From assembly GCA_913778505.1 (NCBI GenBank), contig CAJYWD010000001.1:62001-126000 (forward strand): DNA of 64,000 nt, read 5' to 3'. Each line of letters begins with the position of its first letter. Position 1 is the first letter of the stretch. This document shows positions 7,636-16,695 of the stretch, one piece after another. The notes below the pieces were generated by a model. The model ran no database searches. It was not told the DNA's origin and saw nothing but the letters and a program-made list of their open reading frames with translations. Both the position numbers and the translations under genes were made by a program. Origin of the DNA: an uncultured Chryseobacterium sp. Lineage in GTDB: Bacteria > Bacteroidota > Bacteroidia > Flavobacteriales > Weeksellaceae.

Positions 7636-9309
7636 TTAAATTTTACTGAACAAGGATTTCACAGTGCCGCCCTCAATGTGGAGATGCTGGTCTGCCACAT
7701 TCACCAGCGCCTCGTCCTCGGAAACTATGATGATGGTGGTATTCTGTTTCAGTTTCAGGAGGTATTCTTTCATTTTGATTTTGAATTCGTCATTCATACC
7801 GTCCAACGGGTCTTCCAGAATCAGCAATCTTCTGGCTCCGACCATCGCCCTCAGAAGCAAGACCTTCTTTTTGGCGCTAAAGGATATTTCCGTATCGGTC
7901 TCACTGATATTGGTGAAGAATCCGTTACTGAACTGGCTGGAGAAATTCTCAATTCCTATTTCTTCAGAAATCTCCAAAATCTGCTCTGCCGATGTTTCGT
8001 GGTGTCCCAGGATAATATTGTCGTACACTGTTCCTTTGATAATCGTCATATCATCCAAGTACATTCCCATCTGATTTCTTAGCGAGATCTTATCAATATT
8101 CTTCAGCGGAATTTTATCGAACAGAATACTTCCGGCGGTAGTTTCGTAAAAACCGGTCATCATATTCAGCAGCAGCGACTTGCCAGAGCCCAGCTCGCCG
8201 GAAATAACGTTAATCGTATTTTCATGAATTTTAAAATTAACCTGATCGAGAATCGTCTGATAATCATTGAAGGCAAAGCTTACATCGCGGAATTCCACTT
8301 CGAAACCAGATTTTTCCTCCTCAAAAGTAATGGCGCCCATTTTTTCTTCCGGCAGGTCGGTTACCTTGTTCAGTTTGGCCAGTGCTGCAATCACGTCATA
8401 ATAACTTTCCAAACTGATGATCAGCTTTTCCACCGCTGTCATAATGCTCAAAACAACAATCTCCGTAGCGATGAATGCGCCGATGTTCAGCTGCTGATTG
8501 ACCAAAAGATAAGTACCTATCACCAGCATCACCAGCGTGATGGTAACCTTGAAGGCGATGATGGTTTTGTACTGAATGACCAGAACGCGGAAGTGCGATG
8601 TTCTGTGGTCCAGGTAATCCACCACGCGTTTATCCGTCCCGGCAAGGTGCACTTCTGTTTTAGAATTGAGCTTAAATGTTTTGATGGATGCTGCAATATC
8701 CTCCAGCCAGGAAGCAACTTCATACTTTTTGTCACTTTCTTCCAGACTGGACTGGATGCCACTCTCCATGGTAAACCGGAAAATAATCACCACGCAGATG
8801 ATCACCAATGCTCCGAAAACCAGGAACCACGGATGGTAGAAAGACAGCAGTAAAATCCCGAATACAATCTGAATCAAAGCTGTGGGAATCTCCAGTAAGA
8901 TCTTCGAGATCCCTTTTTGCAGATTCTGTGTATCGAAGAAGCGGTTTACCAGCTCCGGGAGATAATATTTTCTGGTCGCTGAGAGATTGACCTTCGGGAG
9001 TTTTTCGGCAAACGCAATGGAAAACTCGACAAAGATCTTCTGCTGAATCTTCTCGATAATCTGCATCACTTTCAGCCGGAAATAGCCAACAAGCCAGGTT
9101 CCCAGCACCACAAATCCAATGAGGATGTAAATGGAAGTCGCCATGGTAGCACCCATTACAAAACTCACAATAGACTGAATACCAAGTGGCACGCTCAGCT
9201 GCACAAGACCGTTGAGAATGGCATAAAAATAAATATTGGTCACGTCCTTCTTCTCTTTCGTCACATATTTGAAGAGGTTGAAGCCGTGCTGTTTTGGAGT
9301 GGTTTCCAT
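7636..9309 (-). CDS. ABC transporter membrane/ATPase fusion with degenerate nucleotide-binding domain
   Basis: The N-terminal 310 residues carry the hydrophobic helices of an ABC exporter membrane domain; the C-terminal half resembles an ATPase domain. Walker A is intact (GELGSGKS), and a Q-loop glutamine is present (RNQMGMYL). The signature motif is not LSGGQ but reads SFSAKKK; the Walker B end reads LLILEDPLDG instead of the usual DE order; the switch His is replaced (IIIVSEDEA). It lacks a peptidase domain. With the adaptor and TolC-like genes it forms a type I-like tripartite exporter. Whether it hydrolyses ATP normally is doubtful. Confidence 0.82.
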   Translation of the reverse strand: METTPKQHGFNLFKYVTKEKKDVTNIYFYAILNGLVQLSVPLGIQSIVSFVMGATMATSIYILIGFVVLGTWLVGYFRLKVMQIIEKIQQKIFVEFSIAFAEKLPKVNLSATRKYYLPELVNRFFDTQNLQKGISKILLEIPTALIQIVFGILLLSFYHPWFLVFGALVIICVVIIFRFTMESGIQSSLEESDKKYEVASWLEDIAASIKTFKLNSKTEVHLAGTDKRVVDYLDHRTSHFRVLVIQYKTIIAFKVTITLVMLVIGTYLLVNQQLNIGAFIATEIVVLSIMTAVEKLIISLESYYDVIAALAKLNKVTDLPEEKMGAITFEEEKSGFEVEFRDVSFAFNDYQTILDQVNFKIHENTINVISGELGSGKSLLLNMMTGFYETTAGSILFDKIPLKNIDKISLRNQMGMYLDDMTIIKGTVYDNIILGHHETSAEQILEISEEIGIENFSSQFSNGFFTNISETDTEISFSAKKKVLLLRAMVGARRLLILEDPLDGMNDEFKIKMKEYLLKLKQNTTIIIVSEDEALVNVADQHLHIEGGTVKSLFSKI

Positions 9310-9311
9310 GT

Positions 9312-9992
9312 TTAATGATTAATCAGATTAGAGGTAATGAACCGGAGATAATCCAGGACGTAACGTTTGTGTTCCATTTTTTTGGAGTCATTGTCTGTCA
9401 GTTTCGGCAGATGTTCGCTGAAGAACTGCTGATCATGCGCGGTTTCCAGTAAGGTGCTTGCGAAAGATCTCGGATAGCGGAATTCCGGCTTGGCTTCCGT
9501 GATCACCTCACCCACAAAGCTGCAAAGACTTTTCAGCGGATTGAAAACCATTTCCTTATTGATCTCATCCACCTCTTTCACGAGGTAAGATTTACTGCTT
9601 TCTGAAATCACGATGCTGTGTAACTTACCAAGATCATAATCTTCCAGCTGATCTACTGTCTCATGGTTATGCGTCAGGATTTCCAGGAGTTTTTCCATCT
9701 TCTCCTGCGGCTCCCTGACTTCCGTCAGACGCTGTTTGGAAATGAATTCTATGTAAGACCAGTACCAGTTCAGGATGTAGGTCAGCAATTTGTGCTTAGA
9801 AGAAAAATACCGGTACACGGTAGCTTCCGTAGAGTTAATCCGGCCGGCTAATTTTTTGAAGGTAAAGCTTTCAAAACCCGTTTCATAGATGAGTTCAATC
9901 GAGTTTTTGACAATAGCCTTACCAACCTCCGTGTTCTCGGGATTTTTCAGAAAAAGATTTTCGTTGGCTGCAAATTTTAACTGAAAGTTCAT
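9312..9992 (-). CDS. TetR/AcrR family transcriptional regulator
   Basis: The ATG at 9992 (MNFQLKFAANENLFL) is preferred; an upstream in-frame TTG would add nine residues. The HTH lies at about residues 25-65 (IYETGFESFTFKKLAGRINSTEATVYRYF), typical of TetR. The remaining 150 residues form the helical ligand-binding domain. The gene ends two bases before the ABC transporter start region, heading the export operon, so it probably represses its own operon. Candidate operator repeats lie 50-80 bases upstream. The ligand is unknown. Confidence 0.88.
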   Translation of the reverse strand: MNFQLKFAANENLFLKNPENTEVGKAIVKNSIELIYETGFESFTFKKLAGRINSTEATVYRYFSSKHKLLTYILNWYWSYIEFISKQRLTEVREPQEKMEKLLEILTHNHETVDQLEDYDLGKLHSIVISESSKSYLVKEVDEINKEMVFNPLKSLCSFVGEVITEAKPEFRYPRSFASTLLETAHDQQFFSEHLPKLTDNDSKKMEHKRYVLDYLRFITSNLINH

Positions 9993-10016
9993 TTTAGGTG
10001 AATTAATTACCGGTTT

Positions 10017-10024
10017 CAAAATTA
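10017..10024 (-). promoter_or_regulatory. TAnnTTTG promoter element for the tetR-exporter operon
   Basis: The minus-strand sequence TAATTTTG matches the Bacteroidota -7 consensus 25 bases upstream of the tetR ATG. No good -33 element is seen at normal spacing; that place is taken by the palindrome at 10042. Confidence 0.45.
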
Positions 10025-10041
10025 TAAAAATCGTGCCAATG

Positions 10042-10071
10042 ATAGTATTACTATAGATTAAAATAGTATTA
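10042..10071. promoter_or_regulatory. Candidate TetR operator
   Basis: ATAGTATTACTAT at 10042-10054 is a perfect 13-base palindrome, and the half-site ATAGTATTA recurs directly at 10063-10071, one helical-turn-like 21 bases on. The cluster lies at the -33 region of the tetR promoter element, the usual place for autorepression. Binding by this TetR is inference. Confidence 0.5.
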
Positions 10072-10184
10072 AAATGTGATTAGAAAATAGAGTGAATCAT
10101 GCGGATGGCGAATTATTGTTAACATAATCTGATTTAAGTCATTAAAAGTTGGCTGATTTTCTTTCCGCCCTTGCTCATTTTTCT

Positions 10185-10192
10185 TAAATTTG
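10185..10192 (+). promoter_or_regulatory. TAnnTTTG promoter element for sucC
   Basis: TAAATTTG lies 38 bases upstream of the sucC ATG and matches the Bacteroidota -7 consensus. A clear -33 TTG at standard spacing is not visible. Confidence 0.5.
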
Positions 10193-10229
10193 TCCGTCTT
10201 ACACAATTAAAAAATAATCAAAACATATT

Positions 10230-11420
10230 ATGAATCTTCACGAGTATCAATCAAAAGAGATTTTAGCAAAATACGGGGTTAATATCCAGCGTGGTTTTGT
10301 TGCCAATAACGTAGATGAGGCAGTAGCTGCTGCTGAGAAATTAACTGCAGAGACCGGAGCACAGGGTTGGGTTGTAAAAGCTCAGATCCACGCTGGTGGC
10401 CGTGGAAAAGGCGGTGGCGTCAAGTTTTCTCCTAACATGGACAAACTGAAAGAGAATGCCGGAAACATCATCGGGATGCAGCTTATCACGCCTCAGACTT
10501 CTGCAGAAGGTAAAAAAGTAAACTCTGTATTGGTAGCGGAAGATGTGTATTATCCGGGCGAGTCAGAAACCAAGGAATTTTATGTTTCTATCCTTCTGGA
10601 CAGAGCGCTTGGAAAAAACACGGTAGTATATTCTACGGAAGGTGGTATGGACATTGAGCACGTTGCTGAAGTAACACCTCATCTTATTCATAAAGAAGTG
10701 ATTGATGCTGCTTACGGACTACAGGGCTTCCAGGCCAGAAAGATCGCTTTCAACCTTGGCCTTTCCGGGAACGCATTCAAAGAATTTACCAAGTTCATTA
10801 CGGCACTTTATAATGCGTACATCGGTATTGATGCTTCCCTTTTCGAGATCAACCCGGTGTTGAAAACCTCTGATGACAAAATCATCGCTGTAGATGCTAA
10901 GGTAACTCTGGACGACAATTCCCTGTTCCGCCACAAAGACCTCGCTGAGCTGAGAGATACCCGAGAAGAAGATCCATTGGACGTAGAAGCTGGCGAAGCC
11001 GGTCTCAACTTCGTGAAGCTGGACGGAAACGTAGCTTGCATGGTCAACGGTGCCGGTCTTGCGATGGCTACGATGGATATCATCAAACTATCCGGCGGTA
11101 ATCCTGCCAACTTCCTGGACGTGGGCGGTACGGCTGATGCACAGAGAGTTCAGACTGCTTTTGGAATTATCCTGAGAGATCCGAACGTGAAAGCTATTCT
11201 GATCAACATCTTCGGAGGAATCGTAAGATGCGACAGAGTGGCCCAGGGTGTAGTCGATGCGTACAATGCAATGGGAAGCCTTCCTGTACCGTTGATCGTC
11301 AGATTGCAGGGAACCAACGCTGTTGAAGCCAAGCAACTGATCGATGAAGCAGGATTGCCAATCCACTCTGCGATTACGCTGGAAGAAGCTGCTAACAAAG
11401 TAAAAGAAGTTCTGGCATAA
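10230..11420 (+). CDS. sucC: Succinate-CoA ligase (ADP-forming) subunit beta
   Basis: The 396-residue protein begins MNLHEYQSKEILAKYGV, the standard SucC start, followed by an ATP-grasp domain (WVVKAQIHAGGRGKGGGVK near residues 47-65) and the C-terminal CoA-ligase domain with GGIVRCDRVAQGV near 330. It converts succinyl-CoA, ADP and phosphate to succinate, CoA and ATP in the TCA cycle, with the SucD alpha subunit. sucD is not adjacent here, which is usual in many Bacteroidota. A hairpin terminator follows directly. Confidence 0.97.
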   Translation: MNLHEYQSKEILAKYGVNIQRGFVANNVDEAVAAAEKLTAETGAQGWVVKAQIHAGGRGKGGGVKFSPNMDKLKENAGNIIGMQLITPQTSAEGKKVNSVLVAEDVYYPGESETKEFYVSILLDRALGKNTVVYSTEGGMDIEHVAEVTPHLIHKEVIDAAYGLQGFQARKIAFNLGLSGNAFKEFTKFITALYNAYIGIDASLFEINPVLKTSDDKIIAVDAKVTLDDNSLFRHKDLAELRDTREEDPLDVEAGEAGLNFVKLDGNVACMVNGAGLAMATMDIIKLSGGNPANFLDVGGTADAQRVQTAFGIILRDPNVKAILINIFGGIVRCDRVAQGVVDAYNAMGSLPVPLIVRLQGTNAVEAKQLIDEAGLPIHSAITLEEAANKVKEVLA

Positions 11421-11441
11421 GCTGGACACTTCATGATATAA

Positions 11442-11476
11442 GAAAACCCGATTCATTTCTGAGTCGGGTTTCTTTT
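11442..11476 (+). terminator. Rho-independent terminator after sucC
   Basis: AAACCCGA (11444-11451) pairs with TCGGGTTT (11464-11471), followed by CTTTT. The stem is preceded by an A-run, so it may also serve the convergent mscS gene. Confidence 0.8.
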
Positions 11477-11493
11477 ATATGTTCTATGTTGCC

Positions 11494-12357
11494 TTATTCG
11501 CTAGTCTGAGCCGCATTCTGATCCGTACTGGCGATGCTGATGGTAGTGGGCGTCACCAGATTGATGCCTTCTTTCATCAGGGCTTCATTGATCCGGATGA
11601 TGGAGATGCTTTTCAGCTTACCAAAATCACTGCCTATTTCCAGCCAGAACTTGACCTGAAAGGTGAAAACGCCCTGCTTTACATCCGTAAGCAACACATC
11701 GGAGGCATCTGCCTTATCCACGTGTTCTATGCTTTTGATGGTATCCAGGATCACAGTCCTCGCTCTTTCAATATCCTCTCCTACGGGAATATCCAGATTA
11801 AAAATAATCCGCCGCTGTGGTGACGCAGTAATATTGAAGAACGGCGAATTGAAAATCACCTGATTCGGGATATAGACTTTCTTGCCATCATCCGTAATGA
11901 GCTTGGTGGTAAGCAAACCAATGTCCTGAACTGTCCCGGAGTTCCCGCCAATGGTCACATAATCGCCGATCTTGAAGGCCTTATCCACACTTACGAGCAT
12001 TCCCGAGAAAATACTGGACACCAGGTCTTTCAGCGCTACCCCGGCAATGACCCCGGCTACTCCCAAACTTCCGAGAAATTTCATAAAGAATCCGCTGAAT
12101 CCCATGATCTCAAGCGCAACAAATGTTCCCATCAGGATGATCAGAAACTTGAAGACCGCCACCAGCGTCACGATGGAGTCCGTTTTAGTCTTAGGAAAGA
12201 GTTTGTGAAATAAACTTACGAACCACTTGCTGAGAAATTTGCTGGTGGTGAGAAAAAAAAGAAACACCAGTATTCCTACCACCAGTCGTGGCGTCAGTTC
12301 GGCAAAGCTGATGTACCAGCGCTGCAATACGGCATACACCGTGTTCAAATATTCCAT
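11494..12357 (-). CDS. Small-conductance mechanosensitive channel (MscS family)
   Basis: The ATG at 12357 (MEYLNTVYAVLQRW) is chosen over an in-frame TTG at 12375. The 287-residue protein has three N-terminal membrane segments; the pore helix is rich in Gly and Ala (FLGSLGVAGVIAGVALKDLVSSIFSG near residues 90-115). The MscS beta domain follows (FKIGDYVTIGGNSGTVQDIGLLTTKL) and then the alpha/beta C-terminal domain. Such channels open under hypo-osmotic shock to release solutes. It is convergent with sucC and shares its terminator region. Confidence 0.92.
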   Translation of the reverse strand: MEYLNTVYAVLQRWYISFAELTPRLVVGILVFLFFLTTSKFLSKWFVSLFHKLFPKTKTDSIVTLVAVFKFLIILMGTFVALEIMGFSGFFMKFLGSLGVAGVIAGVALKDLVSSIFSGMLVSVDKAFKIGDYVTIGGNSGTVQDIGLLTTKLITDDGKKVYIPNQVIFNSPFFNITASPQRRIIFNLDIPVGEDIERARTVILDTIKSIEHVDKADASDVLLTDVKQGVFTFQVKFWLEIGSDFGKLKSISIIRINEALMKEGINLVTPTTISIASTDQNAAQTSE

Positions 12358-12373
12358 AACGCGTATTTTAATC

Positions 12374-12397
12374 AAAAAAACCGACGTAGTGCCGGTT
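12374..12397 (-). terminator. Weak hairpin terminator after the barrel gene
   Basis: On the minus strand AACCG pairs with CGGTT across a nine-base loop, followed by seven T residues. It lies between the barrel protein gene and mscS. Confidence 0.45.
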
Positions 12398-12423
12398 GTA
12401 TTTTAAAGTATCAAAGATAAGTA

Positions 12424-13014
12424 TTATTGTACGTCATTCGCGATTCTCTTTGCCTGACCTGACGGCAGGTAAATCTGGAAACCTAATCCAAACGTGATTC
12501 TGTTGGTATAACCTCCATTTCCGAATCCAGCATTGGCATCATACTTTACCAAACCTTCCAATCCGATGTTCGGTGTTATGAAATAAGAGTATCCAGGACC
12601 GAAACCGAAGTTCAATCCGTTAGAAGAAGAACCACCTTTTGAGATAGAAGTACCACCAATACCTACATTGGTCTCGAAGAACCAGCGTCCGTGGTTAAGA
12701 AGGTTGTCTACACCCTGCTCACCCGGAGAAAGATAGTAGCGCCCTAAAGCTCCTACGTTATAGACAAATGTAGTGGGAGCGTCCTTAGCACCGCTGAATC
12801 CGAGGTTAACATACCCTCCGAGTGCTACATTATCTTTAATAAAATATGCTCCTTTTGGCTGAATTGAAAAATCATAACCGCTACCAGAATTAAGACCAAA
12901 GTTGGCACCTACCAAGTTACCACCTACCATCCAGTTTCCTTCCTGTATCTGTGCGTTTGCGGTTGAGAAAAGACCTGCAACCAAAGCGATAGCTCCAAAG
13001 ACTATTTTTTTCAT
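12424..13014 (-). CDS. Outer membrane beta-barrel protein, 196 aa
   Basis: A signal peptide (residues 1-21, ending STANAQ) precedes alternating hydrophobic/polar strands rich in Gly and aromatic residues, such as GGNLVGANFGLNSGSG and NIGLEGLVKYDANAGFG. The last strand ends TFGLGFQIYLPSG. This matches the small OmpA/OmpX-like barrel proteins common in Flavobacteriia. The specific role is unknown. It lies just downstream of the capsule-associated HAD gene but is separated by 80 bases. Confidence 0.8.
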   Translation of the reverse strand: MKKIVFGAIALVAGLFSTANAQIQEGNWMVGGNLVGANFGLNSGSGYDFSIQPKGAYFIKDNVALGGYVNLGFSGAKDAPTTFVYNVGALGRYYLSPGEQGVDNLLNHGRWFFETNVGIGGTSISKGGSSSNGLNFGFGPGYSYFITPNIGLEGLVKYDANAGFGNGGYTNRITFGLGFQIYLPSGQAKRIANDVQ

Positions 13015-13094
13015 ATTGTATAGATTTTTTGTTACACTTAGTTGCAGACAAAGGCTGTGCCAATCTGGGTTTTGAATCCTCCGTTATTATCCCA

Positions 13095-13751
13095 TTATTG
13101 AGATAACCGATCAAGTAACGGAATAAATTCAGAAAGATGGTTTATTTTATGCTGAGGTAAATACTGATCGTCAAGATTGAAGTTTTGAGGATGAATGTTA
13201 TGTCCCACATCCAGGAGACAAACCGTATTCCAGCCCAAACGATTTGGTGTAATAAAATCTTTTTTCGGATTATCAGCTATGTAAAAATAAGTAGAGACAT
13301 CCGACCTCATAAATGCTTTAAAATTACGCTCATCAGGCTTTTCGGATCCAAATTCTCCTGAGATAATAATCTGATCGAACATATTCTCAATCCGAAGTGC
13401 TTTCAGTTTGTTGCGTTGTGTGATGCTTCTGCCATCCGAAATCAGCCCCAATTTATACTGCCTGGTTTTCAATGTATGTAATAATTCCTCGGCACCCTCG
13501 CGCAAAACCATCGATGGCATGTGACCCCTATATTCAGAGATTAGAAAATCTAGTTGCTCCTCCGGATATCTTTCAATTATTTTGGCGAAGACATTATCTT
13601 TTTGGTGATACCAGCGCATCATATCTTTATATAAGACATCCTTATTATCGAAATCAATCCGTGCTGCTGAATCCCTGAATGCTGACTGCAGGTAATGGAA
13701 CTCGGATGCTAAGGTATCATCGAGGTCAAAAATAATATAATCAATCTTCAT
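13095..13751 (-). CDS. HAD family hydrolase, last gene of the capsule locus
   Basis: HAD motif I is clear (DLDDT at residues 9-13). Motif II LISDGRS, the motif III lysine in GSEKPD, and motif IV YIADNPKKD follow in order, with a helical cap between I and II. It likely dephosphorylates a small sugar or amino-sugar phosphate. It overlaps the ATP-grasp gene by 11 bases. Paired ATP-grasp and HAD genes are a recurrent module in Bacteroidota polysaccharide loci, suggesting they jointly modify a sugar or attach an amide-linked group; the exact substrate is not known. Confidence 0.87.
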   Translation of the reverse strand: MKIDYIIFDLDDTLASEFHYLQSAFRDSAARIDFDNKDVLYKDMMRWYHQKDNVFAKIIERYPEEQLDFLISEYRGHMPSMVLREGAEELLHTLKTRQYKLGLISDGRSITQRNKLKALRIENMFDQIIISGEFGSEKPDERNFKAFMRSDVSTYFYIADNPKKDFITPNRLGWNTVCLLDVGHNIHPQNFNLDDQYLPQHKINHLSEFIPLLDRLSQ

Positions 13752-14718
13752 GATAATCCTCTACTAAAACTTCAGCGTCATAACGGAGCATTAAAAGATT
13801 ATCTTTCCATCCGTCAAAATATGCGACCTCCTCGTTGAGCATATATTCTCTGATAAGAAATTCCGGATAATTGGCACCAGCCAAATAAGACAGCGGATAG
13901 CCGCCGCCAAATCTCGGATTAATTTCTATGCCGATGACCCTCCCTGATTTACTGTTAAAAAAGAACTGCATTGTAAGACATCCGCAAGCACCGTCCAGCT
14001 GCGAAAGCTTATCAACGATGTTCCGTATGATGCTGTTTTTTCGGGTCACACCTTTATTGATCTCGCCAGCACGTACGACCATTCTTTTACGTGGAACTGC
14101 ACACTTCAACACACCATTTTTATCATAATAGGTATCAACGGTGTACTCATCGTACTCTGCGGGATCGATGTATTCCATAAACATCAATTTAGGATTATTC
14201 ATGTGGTATTCCGTGAGTTGTTCGGGCTGATTGATCAAAAAAATATCCTTGCTCAAGGATCCGTCATAGGGCTTTATGAAGAGAGGGAATGTGGGACTAT
14301 TCTTATCTACGGCTTGCGGAATGTCAATAGTCTTCTCTTTGAAAAAACTGTTGGTCTGCCTTTTATCCCGACAGATATTAATCACAGCAAGATCGGATAC
14401 CACCGCCGTGATCCCATTCTGCTCAAACAGCACTTTATGAGCCGCCAGAATCTGTAGTTCCGTATCTATTGTTGGTACAATTAAGCGAATGTTCCATTCC
14501 TTACAATACTGCAAAAGATCTTCAATATAATTGTCATCGGAAACCCTTTTTACCTGTCGGTATCCATCTGACACATGACAGGCTGGTGCCAGCACAGGAT
14601 TTAGATCAACTGTGTAAACTTTGTATGCCGCATTAAGTTTCTTCAGCTCTTTCTGGAAAGCCCTTACCAGCGATACACGCTGGCCGGCTGAAGTTATAAG
14701 AATATTATGATTCGCCAT
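13741..14718 (-). CDS. ATP-grasp domain protein (carbamoyl-phosphate-synthase-like, short form)
   Basis: The 325-residue protein has an N-terminal nucleotide-fold preATP-grasp segment (NILITSAGQRVSLVRAF), the ATP-binding lysine region (FPLFIKPYDGSLSKDI near 145-160) and the metal-binding motif GIEINPRFGGG near 280. ATP-grasp enzymes join a carboxylate to an amine or thiol using ATP. Here it probably makes an amide-linked decoration of the surface polysaccharide. It overlaps the HAD gene and abuts the sugar transferase gene by one base, so all three are coupled. Confidence 0.85.
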   Translation of the reverse strand: MANHNILITSAGQRVSLVRAFQKELKKLNAAYKVYTVDLNPVLAPACHVSDGYRQVKRVSDDNYIEDLLQYCKEWNIRLIVPTIDTELQILAAHKVLFEQNGITAVVSDLAVINICRDKRQTNSFFKEKTIDIPQAVDKNSPTFPLFIKPYDGSLSKDIFLINQPEQLTEYHMNNPKLMFMEYIDPAEYDEYTVDTYYDKNGVLKCAVPRKRMVVRAGEINKGVTRKNSIIRNIVDKLSQLDGACGCLTMQFFFNSKSGRVIGIEINPRFGGGYPLSYLAGANYPEFLIREYMLNEEVAYFDGWKDNLLMLRYDAEVLVEDYHED

Positions 14719-15323
14719 TAATTATTTCCATTAAAAATTTCCATTGTTGCATGTCCATCCTGACTGATTCCTTCTGTTTTGAAGACTTTTTTGACCGTCA
14801 ACAATAAAATCTTAAGATCCAGCGCAAAAGACAGATGCTCTACATACCATACATCCAGCTCGAACTTGCGCTGCCAGCTGATGGCATTGCGGCCGTTGAC
14901 CTGCGCCCAGCCTGTGATGCCGGGTCTTACGAGATGCCTCTTTTTCTGCTCGGGACTATAGATGTCCAAATATTCGGGCAGCAGCGGCCTTGGTCCAATG
15001 AGAGCCATATCACCTTTCAGTACGTTGATGAGCTGTGGGATCTCGTCTAGGGAGGTTTTCCTCACGAATGCGCCTGCAGGTGTGAGCCGCTCGGCATCCG
15101 GCAAAAGATTACCCTGCGCGTCCTTCCTGTCGTTCATGGTTTTGAACTTGATGATGCTGAATATCTTTTCATTTTTTCCGGGTCTTCTCTGGAAAAAGAA
15201 AGGTTTGCCCTGGTTGGCCATGAAGAGCGCAAGTGTCACCAGCAGAAAGACCGGCGAGAGTAACAGCAGTCCCACGAGTGCCAGAAGACCATCCAGAAAA
15301 GGCTTTATAAAGGATCTATACAT
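14718..15323 (-). CDS. Initiating sugar transferase (PglC/WcaJ-type phosphoglycosyltransferase)
   Basis: This 201-residue monotopic phosphoglycosyltransferase has one hydrophobic reentrant helix (about residues 9-33), [23 protein letters not shown], the catalytic Asp-Glu pair in [18 protein letters not shown], and [10 protein letters not shown]. It transfers a sugar-1-phosphate from UDP-sugar to undecaprenyl phosphate to start each polysaccharide repeat unit. The short form without extra N-terminal helices is PglC-like. It sits in the capsule operon next to a PglA-like glycosyltransferase. Confidence 0.93.
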   Translation of the reverse strand: MYRSFIKPFLDGLLALVGLLLLSPVFLLVTLALFMANQGKPFFFQRRPGKNEKIFSIIKFKTMNDRKDAQGNLLPDAERLTPAGAFVRKTSLDEIPQLINVLKGDMALIGPRPLLPEYLDIYSPEQKKRHLVRPGITGWAQVNGRNAISWQRKFELDVWYVEHLSFALDLKILLLTVKKVFKTEGISQDGHATMEIFNGNN

Positions 15324-15403
15324 AAGAATCGAGGCTTATAACTGAATATCTGCCGATGCAAAGATAACTAAAGGATTCGGGTTGATTTTTAAATCTATAT
15401 CAA

Positions 15404-16588
15404 TTATTCAGATGCACCGTTATTTTTTTCAAGTCCGGTCAGCAGCCTGTCATACTCGCAGGTGAGCGCCTCCCATACGGTAGCCTGCCTAAAGCGCTCC
15501 GTGACTTCTTCCCGAGCATTGCCACCCATCGCCAATGATTGACCGGGATGCTCCAGACACCACCTCATGCGGTCGTAAAGACCGGCTGCATCTGCCACCG
15601 GTACGATCCATCCATTGGCACCATCGGTCACAATCTCGTTGCATCCGCTGATATCTGTCACAATCCCATTGAGACCCATAGCACCGGCCTGGAGAACCAC
15701 ATTGGGAAAACCTTCGCGGTAGCTGGGGAATACCAGCAGCTCTGCCATTGCCATCCAAGGGCGGACATCCGTCTGAAATCCCGTGGTAATGATATCCGGA
15801 CTGTCCCGGATCGCTGCCAGGGTTTCGGGAAGCAGCGGATCGAGTTCCTGCTCGTAGGGTCCTACCAATAACAGCTTGGGTCTCGATGTTGCCGGAACGT
15901 CCTGGCAAAGCTTAACAAACGCTGAGACCAGCTCATTAATCCCTTTGTCGCGCACCAGGCGACCTACAAATATGAAAACCCTATCCTCCTGACGAATTTT
16001 ATATTCCGCTCTCAGTGCCGCCAAAAACTCCGGCTGAACAGAATTGCGGTTAAAAAAATCTACATCTACACCATTGATATTGCCATTGGCCAACACGGTG
16101 AGAGGCTTACCGGTGATCCTGAATTTGATAAGATCCGCCTTCACGCCCTGCCCTTCCGGATAGATTTGGGTAGCGCAATAGCACAAAAGTTTGTCCATTG
16201 CTATCAATATCTTTTGCATCATTCCTTTTTTATATGGAAATATCAATCCCGTGAAAGTATGCATCCGGATGGGTACTCCGGCCATCCTGCCTGCCACCAT
16301 GGACAGCAGACCTGCCTTCGGCGTGAGAGAGTGGATGATATCTGGTTTTTCCTTCCTGAAATAGCGATAGAGCCTGACCAGCGAAACGAGGTCACTGAGA
16401 GGCGCAATTTGGCGCTCCATCCTGATAGCGTGCGTGTGGACGCCTTCCCTTTGGGCGACTTCGTCCAGATCCTTTCCTGCCCCGGAAATGGCGGTAATGC
16501 CGTAGCTCTTGTCCAGGTAAGCGAGCTGGCCTTTCAGCAAGATATTCAAGGACATGGGCACGGTGGCAATGCGGAAGATTTTTTTCAT
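15404..16588 (-). CDS. Glycosyltransferase family 4 (PglA-like)
   Basis: The 394-residue GT-B fold protein starts MKKIFRIATVPMSLNILL and has the HSLTPKAGLL segment near residue 86. C-terminal donor-site features are FVGRLVRDKGINELVSAF and FPSYREGFPNVVLQAGAMG. The N-terminal sequence resembles the PglA/WbpH type, which adds the second sugar to the undecaprenyl-linked first sugar; this fits its position next to the PglC-like initiator. Cytoplasmic face of the inner membrane. Sugar specificity unknown. Confidence 0.88.
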   Translation of the reverse strand: MKKIFRIATVPMSLNILLKGQLAYLDKSYGITAISGAGKDLDEVAQREGVHTHAIRMERQIAPLSDLVSLVRLYRYFRKEKPDIIHSLTPKAGLLSMVAGRMAGVPIRMHTFTGLIFPYKKGMMQKILIAMDKLLCYCATQIYPEGQGVKADLIKFRITGKPLTVLANGNINGVDVDFFNRNSVQPEFLAALRAEYKIRQEDRVFIFVGRLVRDKGINELVSAFVKLCQDVPATSRPKLLLVGPYEQELDPLLPETLAAIRDSPDIITTGFQTDVRPWMAMAELLVFPSYREGFPNVVLQAGAMGLNGIVTDISGCNEIVTDGANGWIVPVADAAGLYDRMRWCLEHPGQSLAMGGNAREEVTERFRQATVWEALTCEYDRLLTGLEKNNGASE

Positions 16589-16658
16589 AGACCGGAAATA
16601 TTATGCCCAAAGATATTGGTTTTGGCGTCAATCTCCGCAGGATTATTGCGATCTGCCA

Positions 16659-16688
16659 TAAAAAAGCACCCGCCCCGGGGACGGATGC
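16659..16688 (-). terminator. Strong terminator after the DUF6266 gene
   Basis: On the minus strand GCATCCGTCCCC pairs (with wobble) with the GGGCGGGTGC arm, followed by six T residues. It would stop transcripts of the DUF6266 gene before the glycosyltransferase genes. Confidence 0.75.
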
Positions 16689-16695
16689 TCTCTAA

